DNA of 64,000 bases, from positions 248,001 through 312,000 of the forward strand of contig NZ_JHVN01000001.1 of the NCBI RefSeq assembly GCF_000620165.1. Reading direction: 5' to 3'. The stretch is from Anoxybacillus tepidamans PS2 (GTDB lineage: Bacteria; Bacillota; Bacilli; Bacillales; Anoxybacillaceae). This document shows, piece after piece, positions 1 through 11,940 of this stretch (its first letter is position 1; each line of letters begins with the position of its first letter). The notes beneath the pieces were generated by a model. That model was not told the origin of the DNA. It saw only the letters and a list, made by a program, of their open reading frames with translations, and ran no database searches. The translations under genes and the position numbers were made by a program.

Positions 1-2330
1 TACGGTGAAACGTTTTCCATTCCAATGTTTGCATCTTCTAACGGAAGCTCCCCTTTGCTTATCGGCTGAAACAATTGCTGAATTTTTTCAGCGAGTGTTG
101 TTTGCCGCACGCTGTCATCGCCACGCGCCACCCCCATTTTAAACGCTTCATCTTCACCGCACAAAATTAAAAATTTCTTGCTTCTTGTTACCGCCGTATA
201 TAGTAAATTGCGCTGTAGCATTCGGTAATAGCTTTTGACAACCGGCAAAATGACGATTGGAAATTCGCTTCCTTGCGCTTTATGGATTGAACAGCAATAA
301 GCGTGGGTAATTTGCGTCAAGTCTTGCCTTGTATACGTTACCTCGATTCCATCAAACGATACAACGACTAAATCTTGCTGTTCTGTATTTTCCTTTGCGT
401 AAAAAATAGCCACTATTTCGCCGATATCCCCGTTAAATACATTTTGCTCCGGTTGATTGACGAGCTGAAGCACCTTGTCGCCAACGCGATAGACCGTATC
501 TCCCAACGAAAGTTCTCGCTTCTCTTCCGATTTCGGATTGAACAGCTCCTGCAGCACTTGATTCAAGCGGTCAATCCCCGCAGGTCCCCGGTACATCGGC
601 GCTAACACTTGGATGTCTTTGACCGAATATCCTTTTTTTCTGGCATTATCAGCTATTTGCCGTACGACATCGACGACCTGCCCAGCTTGACAACGAATAA
701 AAGAGCGGTCCGCTTTTGGGGCAGTTAGATCAGAAGGAAGAGTTCCTTTCTTCATCTGGTGGGCGAGTTCAATGATCGAAGAACCTTCTGCTTGACGATA
801 TACTTCAGTCAATCGGACGGTTGGAATGATCCCTGTCGCCAGCAAATCTTTCAATACTTGTCCTGGCCCGACAGACGGCAATTGATCCTCATCGCCGACT
901 AAAATGACTTGCATGCCGCTAGGAAGCGATTTTAACAATTGATTCGCCAACCATGTATCAACCATCGACATCTCATCAACGATAAGCAATTTGCCGTCAA
1001 TTGGCGCATCCTCATCATGCGTAAATCCTTCTGCCGCATTATAACCGAGCAGACGATGGATCGTCATCGCTGGCAATCCGGTCGCCTCGCTCATGCGCTT
1101 TGCTGCCCTGCCTGTCGGAGCAGCCAATAAAATCGGAAACGGCCGTTCTTTATTATAGTCTTTCACATCGAGGGAACAGCCATGCAAATCAGCAAAAATC
1201 TCCACGATCCCTTTAATAACGGTCGTTTTTCCCGTTCCTGGGCCCCCTGTTAAAATAAATAGTGACGAAGAGATGGCTTGTTGAATCGCTTCCTTTTGCA
1301 AAGGAGCGTATTGCACTGAAAGCCGCTCTTCCAGACGGCCAAGAGCCAGCAAAAACTCTGATTCAGGAAACTCCGTCACTGTTTGCTCAAGCAGCCGTTT
1401 CACATTTGTGACAATCCCTTTCTCCGCAAAATAAAGCGAAGGAAGATAAAACTTGTCGTCTTCTCGAATAAGTTTGCCTTCTTCGGTAAGCATGAGCAAC
1501 GCATGAGCGATCGACGATTCCGAAACTTCTTCTTCGCGCTTGCTTTCGAGCAGCTGCTTGACGTTTTCAATCAGCTGCCGTTCTAGCAAATACACATGCC
1601 CTTCCTGCAAGCAACGGGTTTCAAGAATGAATAGGCACCCGGCGCGAACGCGGTCCGGATGACTTCCAGAAATGCCGAGCAAACGTCCCAATTCATCGGC
1701 CCGGCCAAAACCGATTCCTTCGACATCTTCAACGAGCTGGTATGGATTATTCTGAATAATCTCGAGCGCCGTTTCTTTATATACTTGATAAATTTTCATC
1801 GATAGCTGCGGACCAAAGCCGAGCTGAGAAAGCGCGATCATAATTTGTTCAAGCCCTTGATGCTCTTTTAATGTTTCATACAACTCTTTCGCCTTCGTCT
1901 TCGACAGCTTCGGCACTTTCAGAAGCGAATCAGGGTCGGCGAGGATGACGGAAATTGCTTGTTCTCCAAGCGTTTCTACAATCAGCTCCGCCGTTTTTTT
2001 GCCGATTCCTTTAAACAAATCACTCGATAAGTAGTGGATAATTCCTTCTTTCGTCTGTGGGACGTCTTTTCGAAAGTAATCGGCGACATACTGCCGACCA
2101 AATTTTGGATGTTCTTTAAACACTCCATAAAAAACATACGTATCATGGTCGTGCATGCGAGGGAAGTATCCAGTTACAACAACTTCTGGCTCATCGTACA
2201 CTTCGTTCGTTTCTTCAACACGAATGCGCACAACAGAGTAAAGGTTGCTCTCATTATGAAAGATAGTCGCAATATGCGTGCCTTTAATATACGATTTTTC
2301 CGCCAAGGCAAACGATTCTTGTTGCTGCAA
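1..2330 (-). CDS. recD2: RecD2-type ATP-dependent DNA helicase (3' end outside window)
   Basis: SF1B 5'-3' DNA helicase of the RecD2/YrrC family, acting in DNA repair and replication-fork maintenance independently of RecBC. I translated the minus strand from a TTG at 2330, preceded by an AGGTAGGGA ribosome site; 776 codons are open to the window edge. Visible motifs are Walker A GGPGTGKTT near residue 360, a DEMS motif II near 450, and the C-terminal AYCCSIHKAQGSEF and YTAVTRSKK helicase motifs. The N-terminal part with KGIGKKTAE and GIGFGRADE carries the helix-hairpin-helix repeats typical of RecD2 and absent from E. coli RecD. The family is about 790-800 residues, so only a short C-terminal tail is missing. 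It starts 19 bp after yrrB, as in B. subtilis, and probably shares its transcript. The TTG start is chosen from family alignment; no in-frame ATG lies nearby. Confidence 0.95.
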   Translation of the reverse strand, partial: MQQQESFALAEKSYIKGTHIATIFHNESNLYSVVRIRVEETNEVYDEPEVVVTGYFPRMHDHDTYVFYGVFKEHPKFGRQYVADYFRKDVPQTKEGIIHYLSSDLFKGIGKKTAELIVETLGEQAISVILADPDSLLKVPKLSKTKAKELYETLKEHQGLEQIMIALSQLGFGPQLSMKIYQVYKETALEIIQNNPYQLVEDVEGIGFGRADELGRLLGISGSHPDRVRAGCLFILETRCLQEGHVYLLERQLIENVKQLLESKREEEVSESSIAHALLMLTEEGKLIREDDKFYLPSLYFAEKGIVTNVKRLLEQTVTEFPESEFLLALGRLEERLSVQYAPLQKEAIQQAISSSLFILTGGPGTGKTTVIKGIVEIFADLHGCSLDVKDYNKERPFPILLAAPTGRAAKRMSEATGLPAMTIHRLLGYNAAEGFTHDEDAPIDGKLLIVDEMSMVDTWLANQLLKSLPSGMQVILVGDEDQLPSVGPGQVLKDLLATGIIPTVRLTEVYRQAEGSSIIELAHQMKKGTLPSDLTAPKADRSFIRCQAGQVVDVVRQIADNARKKGYSVKDIQVLAPMYRGPAGIDRLNQVLQELFNPKSEEKRELSLGDTVYRVGDKVLQLVNQPEQNVFNGDIGEIVAIFYAKENTEQQDLVVVSFDGIEVTYTRQDLTQITHAYCCSIHKAQGSEFPIVILPVVKSYYRMLQRNLLYTAVTRSKKFLILCGEDEAFKMGVARGDDSVRQTTLAEKIQQLFQPISKGELPLEDANIGMENVSP

Positions 2331-2349
2331 TCGGAATCCCTACCTTTTT

Positions 2350-3012
2350 TCAGTTTCCAAGCGTTCGTTCCATAAGTTTTTTTCCATGTCCTGCAAGCAA
2401 GTGGTCTGGTTGGATCGAGAGAGCTTTTGTAAACAGTTGCAGCGCTTTCTCGGCATGATCTTTATACGCATACGCCACTCCTAAATTATAGTAAGCATCC
2501 GCATGCTGATCATCTAAAGCGATCGTCTTCTCAAAGCAGCGCATCGCTTCATCGACAAACTCGAGCTGGGCGAAGCATAGCCCGAGTTGAAAAAGCGCCT
2601 CCACATCGTTCTCATTCAATTCAGATGCGCGCTGCAAATACGGAAGAGCAAGTCGCGGCTCTTCTAGAAATATAAGCGACATTCCGAGCATGAAAAACAC
2701 ATCGCCGTCATCAAGTCCTTTTTGAACCGCTTTTTCAAACATGTCTTTCGCCTGTGCAAACTGCTGGCGGTTATAGTAGAGGGAACCAAGCCCATAGTAT
2801 GCCGTCGCCGCCTCCTCATCTAACTCAAGCGCCTTTTTAAAAAAACGGATTGCTTTCTCTTCTTCCCCTACAGCTGACAACACATTCCCAAAGTTGATGT
2901 AGCCAACCGGATCGTTCGGATTTGTCTCGATCGCCTCATGAAAACATTTGACGGCTTCCTCGTACTTTCCTTCTTGCATATATTGAATGCCAAGCGTATT
3001 TTTGTTGTCCAT
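2350..3012 (-). CDS. yrrB: Tetratricopeptide repeat protein YrrB
   Basis: Protein of 220 residues made almost entirely of tandem 34-residue TPR units (about five to six), for example GYINFGNVLSAVGEEEKAI and AYYNLGVAYAYKDHAEKAL. TPR arrays form a superhelical groove for protein-protein contacts; no enzymatic motif is visible. It matches B. subtilis YrrB in length and in position between mnmA and recD2. No signal peptide or membrane segment is seen, so it should be cytosolic. The ATG has a GGAG site eight bases upstream. A strong hairpin lies between it and mnmA, so this gene and recD2 may depend on read-through or on a promoter I could not identify. The partner protein is unknown. Confidence 0.9.
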   Translation of the reverse strand: MDNKNTLGIQYMQEGKYEEAVKCFHEAIETNPNDPVGYINFGNVLSAVGEEEKAIRFFKKALELDEEAATAYYGLGSLYYNRQQFAQAKDMFEKAVQKGLDDGDVFFMLGMSLIFLEEPRLALPYLQRASELNENDVEALFQLGLCFAQLEFVDEAMRCFEKTIALDDQHADAYYNLGVAYAYKDHAEKALQLFTKALSIQPDHLLAGHGKKLMERTLGN

Positions 3013-3041
3013 ATTTTCATCTCCTCTATTTTGTCATATAT

Positions 3042-3074
3042 AAAACCCCAACTCTTTAAAGAGTTGAGGTTTTC
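3042..3074. terminator. Intrinsic terminator after mnmA
   Basis: An almost perfect hairpin (arms CCTCAACTCT and AGAGTTGGGG on the minus strand, TTAA loop) is flanked by A and T runs on both sides. It lies two bases past the mnmA stop and would end the yczE-like/cymR/yrvO/mnmA transcript. Confidence 0.8.
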
Positions 3075-3076
3075 AT

Positions 3077-5352
<2,276 letters not shown>

Positions 5353-5375
5353 CGAAAAAATCTCCTTTCTAGCCG

Positions 5376-5789
5376 TTAAATATAAAACATATACGATTCT
5401 TCATCGCCGCTATATTTTGCCAAGTCTTCTAGCGTCGTACTGTCTAATACTTCCTGCACCGCATCGCGAATGCGAATCCATAGCTCGCGTTTCGCTGGTT
5501 CTTCTTCTTCGAGTCCTTCAACCGGACTAATCGGCCCTTCAAGCACCCGAATCACATCCCCAGATGTAATTTTCGCTGGGTGATCGGCTAACACGTAACC
5601 GCCATAGGCGCCGCGAATGCTTTTGACAAGCCCCGCATTTCGCAACGGCGAAATTAATTGCTCCAAATAATGCTCCGACAAATTGTGCGCCTGGGCGATC
5701 GATTTTAAGGAAATCGGACGATCCCCATATTTTTTAGCCAGTTCAATCATAATGGTTAATCCATATCGGCCTTTTGTTGAAATTTTCAT
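5376..5789 (-). CDS. cymR: Rrf2-family regulator of cysteine metabolism CymR
   Basis: Winged-helix Rrf2 protein of 137 residues. In B. subtilis CymR represses sulfur-uptake and cysteine-synthesis genes when bound to O-acetylserine thiol-lyase CysK. The N-terminus MKISTKGRYGLTIMIELA and the recognition region LSEHYLEQLISPLRNAGLVKSIRGAYGGY are characteristic. No cysteine cluster typical of IscR is present, which supports CymR over an Fe-S-binding Rrf2 protein. It is followed by yrvO 23 bp downstream and preceded by the yczE-like gene by 10 bp, so the four genes yczE-like, cymR, yrvO and mnmA look like one transcript. Confidence 0.93.
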   Translation of the reverse strand: MKISTKGRYGLTIMIELAKKYGDRPISLKSIAQAHNLSEHYLEQLISPLRNAGLVKSIRGAYGGYVLADHPAKITSGDVIRVLEGPISPVEGLEEEEPAKRELWIRIRDAVQEVLDSTTLEDLAKYSGDEESYMFYI

Positions 5790-5799
5790 CGTACTCCCC

Positions 5800-6438
5800 C
5801 TAACGACTTAACCCATTCGTTTCCATTTGAATCGTCATCATGCGTTTTGTCATTTTTTTGCAATGCGGCAAGGCGACACCAAATACCGACCCGATCGTCA
5901 CGCTGAAAATAAGCGTACCAAGCGACACAGGACCTCCTAGCATCCAGCCGATTAAAAGAACAAACACTTCCATGACAATACGAATGTGTTGCACTTTCCA
6001 TCCGGTCTTCTCCATTAACGCTAGCATCAAGCTGTCGCGCGGACCGGCTCCCATGTCCGCCGAAATGTAAAAGCCCATTCCATACCCAGTGATTATAATG
6101 CCTACAAGCAGCATCGAAAGTTTTCCGAAAAACGTATGTGGAGTTTGCAAAGATGGAATCAGCATATACATATCGATGAAGATGCCAACAAGCAACATAT
6201 TAAGAAATGCCCCGATCTTGGGCCATTTTTTTGCAAGCAACGAAGAAACAGTTAGCACAACTATCCCGACAATAATGGACCATGTGCCGATCGTCAATCC
6301 GAATTGGCGATATAGCCCGATATGAAGCACATCCCACGGAGCGCTCCCCATATTGGCTTTAATCGTCAGCACAATGCCAAATGACATAATCAACAGTCCA
6401 ACAAAATAAACGCTCCAGCGGAGTAGTGATCCTTTCAT
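5800..6438 (-). CDS. YczE/YyaS/YitT-family integral membrane protein
   Basis: Polytopic membrane protein of 212 residues with about five hydrophobic segments. The conserved pattern with GSAPWDVLHIGL in the first half and GAGPRDSLMLAL in the second is the internal duplication typical of the YczE family. Function is not established; B. subtilis YczE has been linked to surfactin and bacillaene production in some strains. The start at 6438 is preferred over an in-frame GTG two codons earlier because a GGGG site lies seven bases before the ATG. It is the first gene of the presumed cymR operon; B. subtilis does not have this gene at the corresponding place. Confidence 0.8.
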   Translation of the reverse strand: MKGSLLRWSVYFVGLLIMSFGIVLTIKANMGSAPWDVLHIGLYRQFGLTIGTWSIIVGIVVLTVSSLLAKKWPKIGAFLNMLLVGIFIDMYMLIPSLQTPHTFFGKLSMLLVGIIITGYGMGFYISADMGAGPRDSLMLALMEKTGWKVQHIRIVMEVFVLLIGWMLGGPVSLGTLIFSVTIGSVFGVALPHCKKMTKRMMTIQMETNGLSR

Positions 6439-6500
6439 AAACACGCCCCATTACATGAAATATGAAACCTTTGTCATTATAACATACTTTTTTTCTTACT

Positions 6501-7784
6501 TCATTTCTTCCCGCTTAAATCACACAGTCTCGCATATACTCTTGCATAATATTTTTCTTCGCCGCTTTCTTTCGGAACGTAATATTGTGCACCGACTAAT
6601 TCATTCGGCAAATATTGTTGCGCCACCCAGCTATTTGGGTAATCGTGCGGATATTGATACCCGATTCCATGGCCTAATACGCCCGCCCCTCGGTAATGCG
6701 CGTCCTTTAAATGGTTAGGAATCTCGCCAAGTTTCCCTTGGCGCACATCGCTGATCGCTTTATCAATGGCTTGGTAGGCGGAATTCGATTTTGCTGAGAG
6801 ACATAATTCAATCGTCGCCGCCGCTAAAGGAATTCGCGCTTCAGGAAGCCCTAATCGTTCAGCAGCTTGGATCGCAGCGTTCACCTTGACTCCCATAAGA
6901 GGATTCGCCAAACCGATATCTTCATACGCAATAACGAGAAGACGACGGCAAACCGCTGCTAAATCACCGCCTTCTAACAGCCTCGCCAAATAATGCAGCG
7001 CCGCATCAGCATCGCTGCCGCGGATGCTTTTTTGAAAGGCAGATAACAGTGAATAATACATATCGCCATTTTTATCATGGGTAAATCCTTTCTTTTCTAC
7101 GCAATCAAGCACTGTTTTCTCGTCAATGACGATGCGCCCATCCTTTGTTTCACAAGCATTCACAACTGCTTCTAAAGCGTTTAAAGCGGAACGCGCGTCT
7201 CCATTCGTGCTAGCAGCGATTATTCTAAGCAAGTTTTCGTCTATGTCAATCGCTAACGTCCCTAGTCCTCTTTCGGCATCGCGTAGTGCCCTATTTAAAA
7301 GAGTCATAATATCTTCAACGGTCAGCGGTTTAAGCTGCTTGATTTGTCCACACCGACTGCGAATGGCCGGATTCACTTCATGGAATGGATTTTCCGTAGT
7401 GGCTCCAATCAAGGTAATCAATCCGTTTTCAATGTTCGGCAGCAAATAGTCTTGTTGCGCTTTATTAAAGCGGTGAATCTCGTCTATAAATAGAATGACA
7501 TTTCCAGTCATTTTTGCGGCCGCCACTACTTCCTCCATTTCTTTTTTCCCCGACATCGTCGCATTAAGGGCAAAAAACTCTCGCCTGGCTGTTCCGGCAA
7601 TCGCATAGGCGAGCGACGTTTTTCCGACCCCTGGTTCTCCGTACAAAAGCATGGATGGAACGTAGCCGTTTTGAATCATTTTATATAATGCAGTCTTCGG
7701 TCCGATAATATGCTGTTGGCCGACAACCTCATCGAGCGTCCGCGGTCTCATACGAACAGATAAAGGCGGCTCGGAAAAAAGCAT
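6501..7784 (-). CDS. rarA: Replication-associated recombination protein RarA (MgsA)
   Basis: AAA+ ATPase of 427 residues related to clamp-loader subunits and RuvB; it acts at stalled replication forks with SSB. Visible are the N-terminal RPRTLDEVVGQQH box, Walker A GEPGVGKTS near residue 49, Walker [10 protein letters not shown] near 100, the sensor region GATTENP and the C-terminal tetramerisation part with DIGLANP and YRGAGVLGHGIGYQYPHDY. It corresponds to B. subtilis YrvN, next to cymR. The ATG has AAAGGAGAG upstream. It reads toward the yczE-like gene with a gap of about 60 bp. Confidence 0.96.
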   Translation of the reverse strand: MLFSEPPLSVRMRPRTLDEVVGQQHIIGPKTALYKMIQNGYVPSMLLYGEPGVGKTSLAYAIAGTARREFFALNATMSGKKEMEEVVAAAKMTGNVILFIDEIHRFNKAQQDYLLPNIENGLITLIGATTENPFHEVNPAIRSRCGQIKQLKPLTVEDIMTLLNRALRDAERGLGTLAIDIDENLLRIIAASTNGDARSALNALEAVVNACETKDGRIVIDEKTVLDCVEKKGFTHDKNGDMYYSLLSAFQKSIRGSDADAALHYLARLLEGGDLAAVCRRLLVIAYEDIGLANPLMGVKVNAAIQAAERLGLPEARIPLAAATIELCLSAKSNSAYQAIDKAISDVRQGKLGEIPNHLKDAHYRGAGVLGHGIGYQYPHDYPNSWVAQQYLPNELVGAQYYVPKESGEEKYYARVYARLCDLSGKK

Positions 7785-7823
7785 TCCCTTTCTCTCCTTT
7801 AAGCGTGTGAAATGAAAATAGAA

Positions 7824-7849
7824 AGCTCTCTGCCTAAAAACAGAGAACT
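7824..7849 (-). terminator. Intrinsic terminator after the tetR gene
   Basis: Nine-base-pair stem (AGTTCTCTG with CAGAGAGCT, one G-T pair) followed by a T-rich stretch on the minus strand, starting directly after the TAA stop of the tetR gene. Confidence 0.65.
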
Positions 7850-7850
7850 T

Positions 7851-8726
7851 TTACATTCTAAAATAATAGTCAATCGTTTCCTTTAAATCGTTCCAAAGAG
7901 GAACGCGCGATCGCTCCAGATACAGCATAAGCGCCTCTACAATAAATTTGCGCGCTTCTTCTATCTGATTAAATTCCTGCTTCAGTGCCTGAAGCGAACC
8001 GATGATATCGCTTTCATTCTTTTTTGCTTCATCGAGCATTTCCATCATTTTTTCGATGCAGGCAATAACTTGTTCTCGCATTTCTTTTTTACTTGTTTTC
8101 GCAACACAAAGATAATCTTGCATCATCTCATCGTTCAATAACGGACTGTCTTTTGCCGTGAGGCTCTCGACAATGGCATCAAGGCGCTTGAGAACGAATG
8201 GAACAAGCTTAGAACATGGCAGTTCTTTTTGCTCGATCGCCATATAAAACATATATTCTTTCAGCATGCCGTTAAGCATTGTTGCACAATCGAGCGCGAA
8301 ATGACGAATGCGCTCCCCGTATATATCAATAATTGCTTGACGATACCAGTTGATCGTTTTGGCGCGAATGCGGAACACAAGCTGATGGACCTCATCATTG
8401 ACTTTCACTGCTTGCTCGCCCATGTGCATTCGCACTAGTTCTTTATGCCGAGCGAACTCTTCGACTTGGATAGAAAGCTGCTTTTCAAATTTGTCGCGCG
8501 GGGATAATGTGTGATCATTTGCGACTGCTTCCATCTTTCTAAACAATATTTCATAGTGATAGCGAAAAATCGAAATCGCAATCTCTTCTTTCGATTTGAA
8601 GTAATTATAAATCGAGCCTTTCGCCATACCGCTTTGCTCGGCAATTTCTTGCATCGACGTTGCATGGTATCCTTTTTGCGCAAACAGCTTCATCGCTGCT
8701 TGGATGATCGTTTCTCTTCTATTCAA
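7851..8726 (-). CDS. TetR-family regulator, YerO-like, beside the RND exporter
   Basis: DNA-binding repressor of 291 residues. The N-terminal helix-turn-helix spans residues 5-50, with the typical GMAKGSIYNYFKSKEEI recognition helix. The rest is a long helical ligand and dimer domain ending in a predicted coiled region. Length and position beside swrC match B. subtilis YerO, proposed repressor of swrC (yerP). It starts with TTG at 8726 after a GGAAGGAG ribosome site. It lies downstream of swrC, separated by a terminator and its own possible promoter, so it is not simply co-transcribed. A 12-bp palindrome in the swrC promoter is the likely operator. The ligand is unknown. Confidence 0.85.
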   Translation of the reverse strand: MNRRETIIQAAMKLFAQKGYHATSMQEIAEQSGMAKGSIYNYFKSKEEIAISIFRYHYEILFRKMEAVANDHTLSPRDKFEKQLSIQVEEFARHKELVRMHMGEQAVKVNDEVHQLVFRIRAKTINWYRQAIIDIYGERIRHFALDCATMLNGMLKEYMFYMAIEQKELPCSKLVPFVLKRLDAIVESLTAKDSPLLNDEMMQDYLCVAKTSKKEMREQVIACIEKMMEMLDEAKKNESDIIGSLQALKQEFNQIEEARKFIVEALMLYLERSRVPLWNDLKETIDYYFRM

Positions 8727-8749
8727 CGTTTTCTCCTTCCTTGCCTTGT

Positions 8750-8778
8750 ATTATAAATTTTATTATACATAACTGAAA
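8750..8778 (-). promoter_or_regulatory. Possible sigma-A promoter of the tetR gene
   Basis: TTTCAG (-35) and TATAAT (-10) 17 bases apart on the minus strand, 24 bases before the TTG start. The -35 is weak. No copy of the swrC operator palindrome is seen here. Confidence 0.4.
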
Positions 8779-8795
8779 TACGAAAATGAATGGTG

Positions 8796-8829
8796 AAAAG
8801 GGGATGTCTTTTAGATCGACATCCCCTTT
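8796..8829 (-). terminator. Intrinsic terminator after swrC
   Basis: Perfect nine-base stem GGGGATGTC / GACATCCCC with a nine-base loop, followed by TTTT on the minus strand, directly downstream of the swrC stop. Confidence 0.8.
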
Positions 8830-8832
8830 CAT

Positions 8833-11800
8833 TTATGCCTTTTTATCGGCCTTTGCTTGCCGAATGAAAAACAGTTCATACATCACCGGAATGATTACAA
8901 GCGTTAATAATGTCGACGATGTAAGGCCGCCGATGACAGTAATGGCTAATCCTTTAGAAATCAATGTTCCCGATGCTTTCGTCAACGCAAGCGGGATAAG
9001 CGCTGTAACCGTTGCGAACGCTGTCATCAAAATCGGGCGTAAACGCGTTTTTCCTGCTTCAACGAGCGCATCGCGAATCGCCATCCCTTTCTGCTCCCGA
9101 TTTTGTCCGATTCGGTCGACTAGAACGATCGCATTTGTTGTGACAATGCCGATCAGCATTAATAGACCGATCATTACGCTTACCGACATTGGCTCATGAG
9201 CTAAATAGAGCCCTAGAAGCGAGCCGATTGGCACAAAAATCAATGATGATAAGATAATAAATGGAATTCGCGCTTTTCCGAACGTTACAAGCATCGTAAT
9301 ATAGACAAGGCCGATCGCCACGACCATCGCCAAACCGAGCTGCTGGAACGTCTCAACCGTTTCATCGCTTCCGCCGCCACCTTCAAATGAAACGCCTTTT
9401 GGCAGCTTAACCTCTTTTTTCACACTATTGACGACATCTTGCGTTACTTTTTGAATATTGTCCCCGACAATTTGTGCCGACACGCGGGCAAATACTTTGC
9501 CGTCTAGTTTTTGAATGGCGGTGTATGTCTCTACTTCTTTCACGTCGGCAATTTCCGATACAGGAACAAGGCCGCGCTTCGTGAAAATCGGCGTCTTTTT
9601 CAACGTGTCTACCGAATCAACGTCCTTATCGTACGACAATTGAACGGTTCGCTCAACGCCATCTAATGTGAGTGTTCCAACTTCGACCGGCTTCGTAGCA
9701 TCCGTAATCGTGCCGAGCACTTGGAAGCCAGATACACCGTAAGCAGCCGCTTTTTCTGGATCGATTTGCACAACCACTTGCTTCTGTTGATCTGAGAAGT
9801 TGTTTGTCACATATTTTAAATCTTTCCGTTTATTCATGTAGTTTTCGACATCTTTTGCTGCTTTTTGCAATGCCGCTAGATTATTGGAATACAAATCGAT
9901 ATTAACATCATTGTTCGACGGCGGTCCGCCTGAACTCATTTCTTGCACTCCAAGCTTTGTGCCCGGCGCTTCCTTGTCGGTAATCTCCTTCATGTGCTTC
10001 TCAAGCTTTTTAATAAATGGAGCCACATCCGCTCCTTCTTTTAGGCTGATAAAGTAATTCGCCTGATTTGGCCGCTTCAATCCAGTGCGGAAGTCGCGGC
10101 TGCCGACTCCGGCGGTCACTTCTTTAATTTCCTCTTGCTCATTAAACATTTTTTCGATTTTTAACGAAACATCATTGGTTTTTTCAAGCGATGTGGAAGA
10201 TGGCAATTCGATGCTTGCCACCAGTATTTTTTGTTCCTCGTTCGGCAGGAATGTAAATCCTAGCTTCGGAACGAGGGCAAATGAGCCGACAAGCAACACA
10301 ATCGATACAACGAGAACAATCAACTTATGGTTCAATGACCAGTTGATCACACGGCCATAGAAATGTTGCAACGCTCCTTCTTTCTCTTCCGGCGGCACCT
10401 TTTTAAATGAAAATTTGGCTAAAATCGGCACGATCGTCACCGCTACAAGAAGCGACACAAAGAGAGAGAAAACAATCGTTAAGGCAAACGGCAAGAAAAA
10501 TTCTCCCGTAATCCCGCCGACAAAACCGAGCGGTAAAAAGACAACGACGGTTGTAATGGTCGAGGACGTAATCGCCTTTAGAATCTCTTTTGTTGAATCT
10601 TGCACTAGCTCATCGGTCAGGCCTGTCTTGGACTTGCGGACGCGGCGGAAAATGTTTTCAATGACGACGATGCTATCGTCCACAACGCGGCCGACTGCCA
10701 CCGCCATTCCACCGAGCGTCATGACGTTCAATGAAATGTCCATGCGGTTTAAGAAAATTGACGCTACCAATAGCGACAGCGGAATTGAAATAATCGCAAT
10801 AATTGTAGCGCGCACATTCCGCAAAAAGACCAGCACGGCAATCGACGCAAACAGCGCCCCCAACAATCCTTCGCGAACAAGCGATTCGACAGATTTTTTA
10901 ATTCCTTCGGCCGAATCAAAACCAATCGCATAATCAAACTCGTCTTTATGATCATTTAACACTTTAATAACTTGATCCGCCACTTCGACCGTATTGGCAT
11001 CTTGCTTCTTCGTGACCGCCATTGACAAGGCGTCTTTCAAATTATAGCGCGTCACTTCCGGCTGATCCGTTACCGCTTCAATTTTGGCAATATCTTTTAA
11101 TTTTAGCGGCGGAAGAGGACGGCTAGCCAAAGCAGGATTCGTTGAAGATGGCATTTGCGTCATTGGCGGTGTTAGCGTCATGTTTTCGAGCGCTTGAACT
11201 GTGTCCAGCTTTTCTTGAACGCGCACCGGAATTTGCAGCGTATCCGTGTTCACGTTTCCAGCAGGGAACGAAAGATATTTTTCATTAATTTGATCTTTAA
11301 TTTGTGATAAGCTAAGCCCTGCTTGCGCCGCCTTTTGCTTATCAATTGTAATTTGTACGATTTCTTCCTTCATGCCGCCGACAGACACAGAGTTGATGCC
11401 GTTAATTTTATTTAGTTCTGGAATCACGTCCTGCTCTAATACCTTTTGTAAATCGACATCTTTTTTCGCGAATAATGAAATGTTAAAAATCGGGAATGTG
11501 CCGAATGAAAAGCGATTCACTTTCGTTTGGACATTGTCCGGCAGTTTCGTATCTTTAATTAACGTACTGACTTGCCTCTCGATTTCATCCATATCGGTAT
11601 GAAACGGAAACTCAAGGTTGATGATGGAAATGCTCTCAAACGAAGAACTTTGCATTTTTTTGATTCCTTCAATCGCTTTGAATTTTTCTTCTAATTTCGA
11701 AGTGACTTGTTCGTTGATGTCTTCAGGTGAAGCCCCCGGATAGACAACTTCAATTGACAGCTGTGGAAACTCAATATTCGGTAGTAAATCCACTTTTAAA

Positions 11801-11895
11801 GAGGAAAATGAATATAATCCCCCTAAAATAAGGAGAAAAGAAATAATAAATACAGCTACCGCATTTTTTAAACTAAACTTCGTTAAAAAATTCAT
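8833..11895 (-). CDS. swrC: RND-family exporter SwrC (AcrB/HAE1-like)
   Basis: Proton-driven resistance-nodulation-division pump of 1020 residues with two repeats of six transmembrane segments and two large extracytoplasmic loops. In B. subtilis SwrC (YerP) exports surfactin and confers self-resistance and swarming. The conserved aspartate pair of the proton relay is in GRVVDDSIVVIENI (TM4), and the family N-terminus LLPNIEFPQLSIEVVYPGASPEDI is clear. The start at 11895 is chosen because FLTKFSLKNAV matches the cytosolic N-terminus of the family and GGACGGAG lies upstream; an upstream in-frame GTG would place the promoter -10 inside the gene. A terminator follows, and a TetR operator sits in its promoter. 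Confidence 0.93.
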   Translation of the reverse strand: MNFLTKFSLKNAVAVFIISFLLILGGLYSFSSLKVDLLPNIEFPQLSIEVVYPGASPEDINEQVTSKLEEKFKAIEGIKKMQSSSFESISIINLEFPFHTDMDEIERQVSTLIKDTKLPDNVQTKVNRFSFGTFPIFNISLFAKKDVDLQKVLEQDVIPELNKINGINSVSVGGMKEEIVQITIDKQKAAQAGLSLSQIKDQINEKYLSFPAGNVNTDTLQIPVRVQEKLDTVQALENMTLTPPMTQMPSSTNPALASRPLPPLKLKDIAKIEAVTDQPEVTRYNLKDALSMAVTKKQDANTVEVADQVIKVLNDHKDEFDYAIGFDSAEGIKKSVESLVREGLLGALFASIAVLVFLRNVRATIIAIISIPLSLLVASIFLNRMDISLNVMTLGGMAVAVGRVVDDSIVVIENIFRRVRKSKTGLTDELVQDSTKEILKAITSSTITTVVVFLPLGFVGGITGEFFLPFALTIVFSLFVSLLVAVTIVPILAKFSFKKVPPEEKEGALQHFYGRVINWSLNHKLIVLVVSIVLLVGSFALVPKLGFTFLPNEEQKILVASIELPSSTSLEKTNDVSLKIEKMFNEQEEIKEVTAGVGSRDFRTGLKRPNQANYFISLKEGADVAPFIKKLEKHMKEITDKEAPGTKLGVQEMSSGGPPSNNDVNIDLYSNNLAALQKAAKDVENYMNKRKDLKYVTNNFSDQQKQVVVQIDPEKAAAYGVSGFQVLGTITDATKPVEVGTLTLDGVERTVQLSYDKDVDSVDTLKKTPIFTKRGLVPVSEIADVKEVETYTAIQKLDGKVFARVSAQIVGDNIQKVTQDVVNSVKKEVKLPKGVSFEGGGGSDETVETFQQLGLAMVVAIGLVYITMLVTFGKARIPFIILSSLIFVPIGSLLGLYLAHEPMSVSVMIGLLMLIGIVTTNAIVLVDRIGQNREQKGMAIRDALVEAGKTRLRPILMTAFATVTALIPLALTKASGTLISKGLAITVIGGLTSSTLLTLVIIPVMYELFFIRQAKADKKA

Positions 11896-11940
11896 GCTCT
11901 CCGTCCTTTCTTCGGTAACATAAGAATGACTGTTCGTTTT

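Noticed and set aside
10415-10933. 172-codon plus-strand frame inside swrC
   Set aside because: Antisense shadow within a well-conserved transporter gene.
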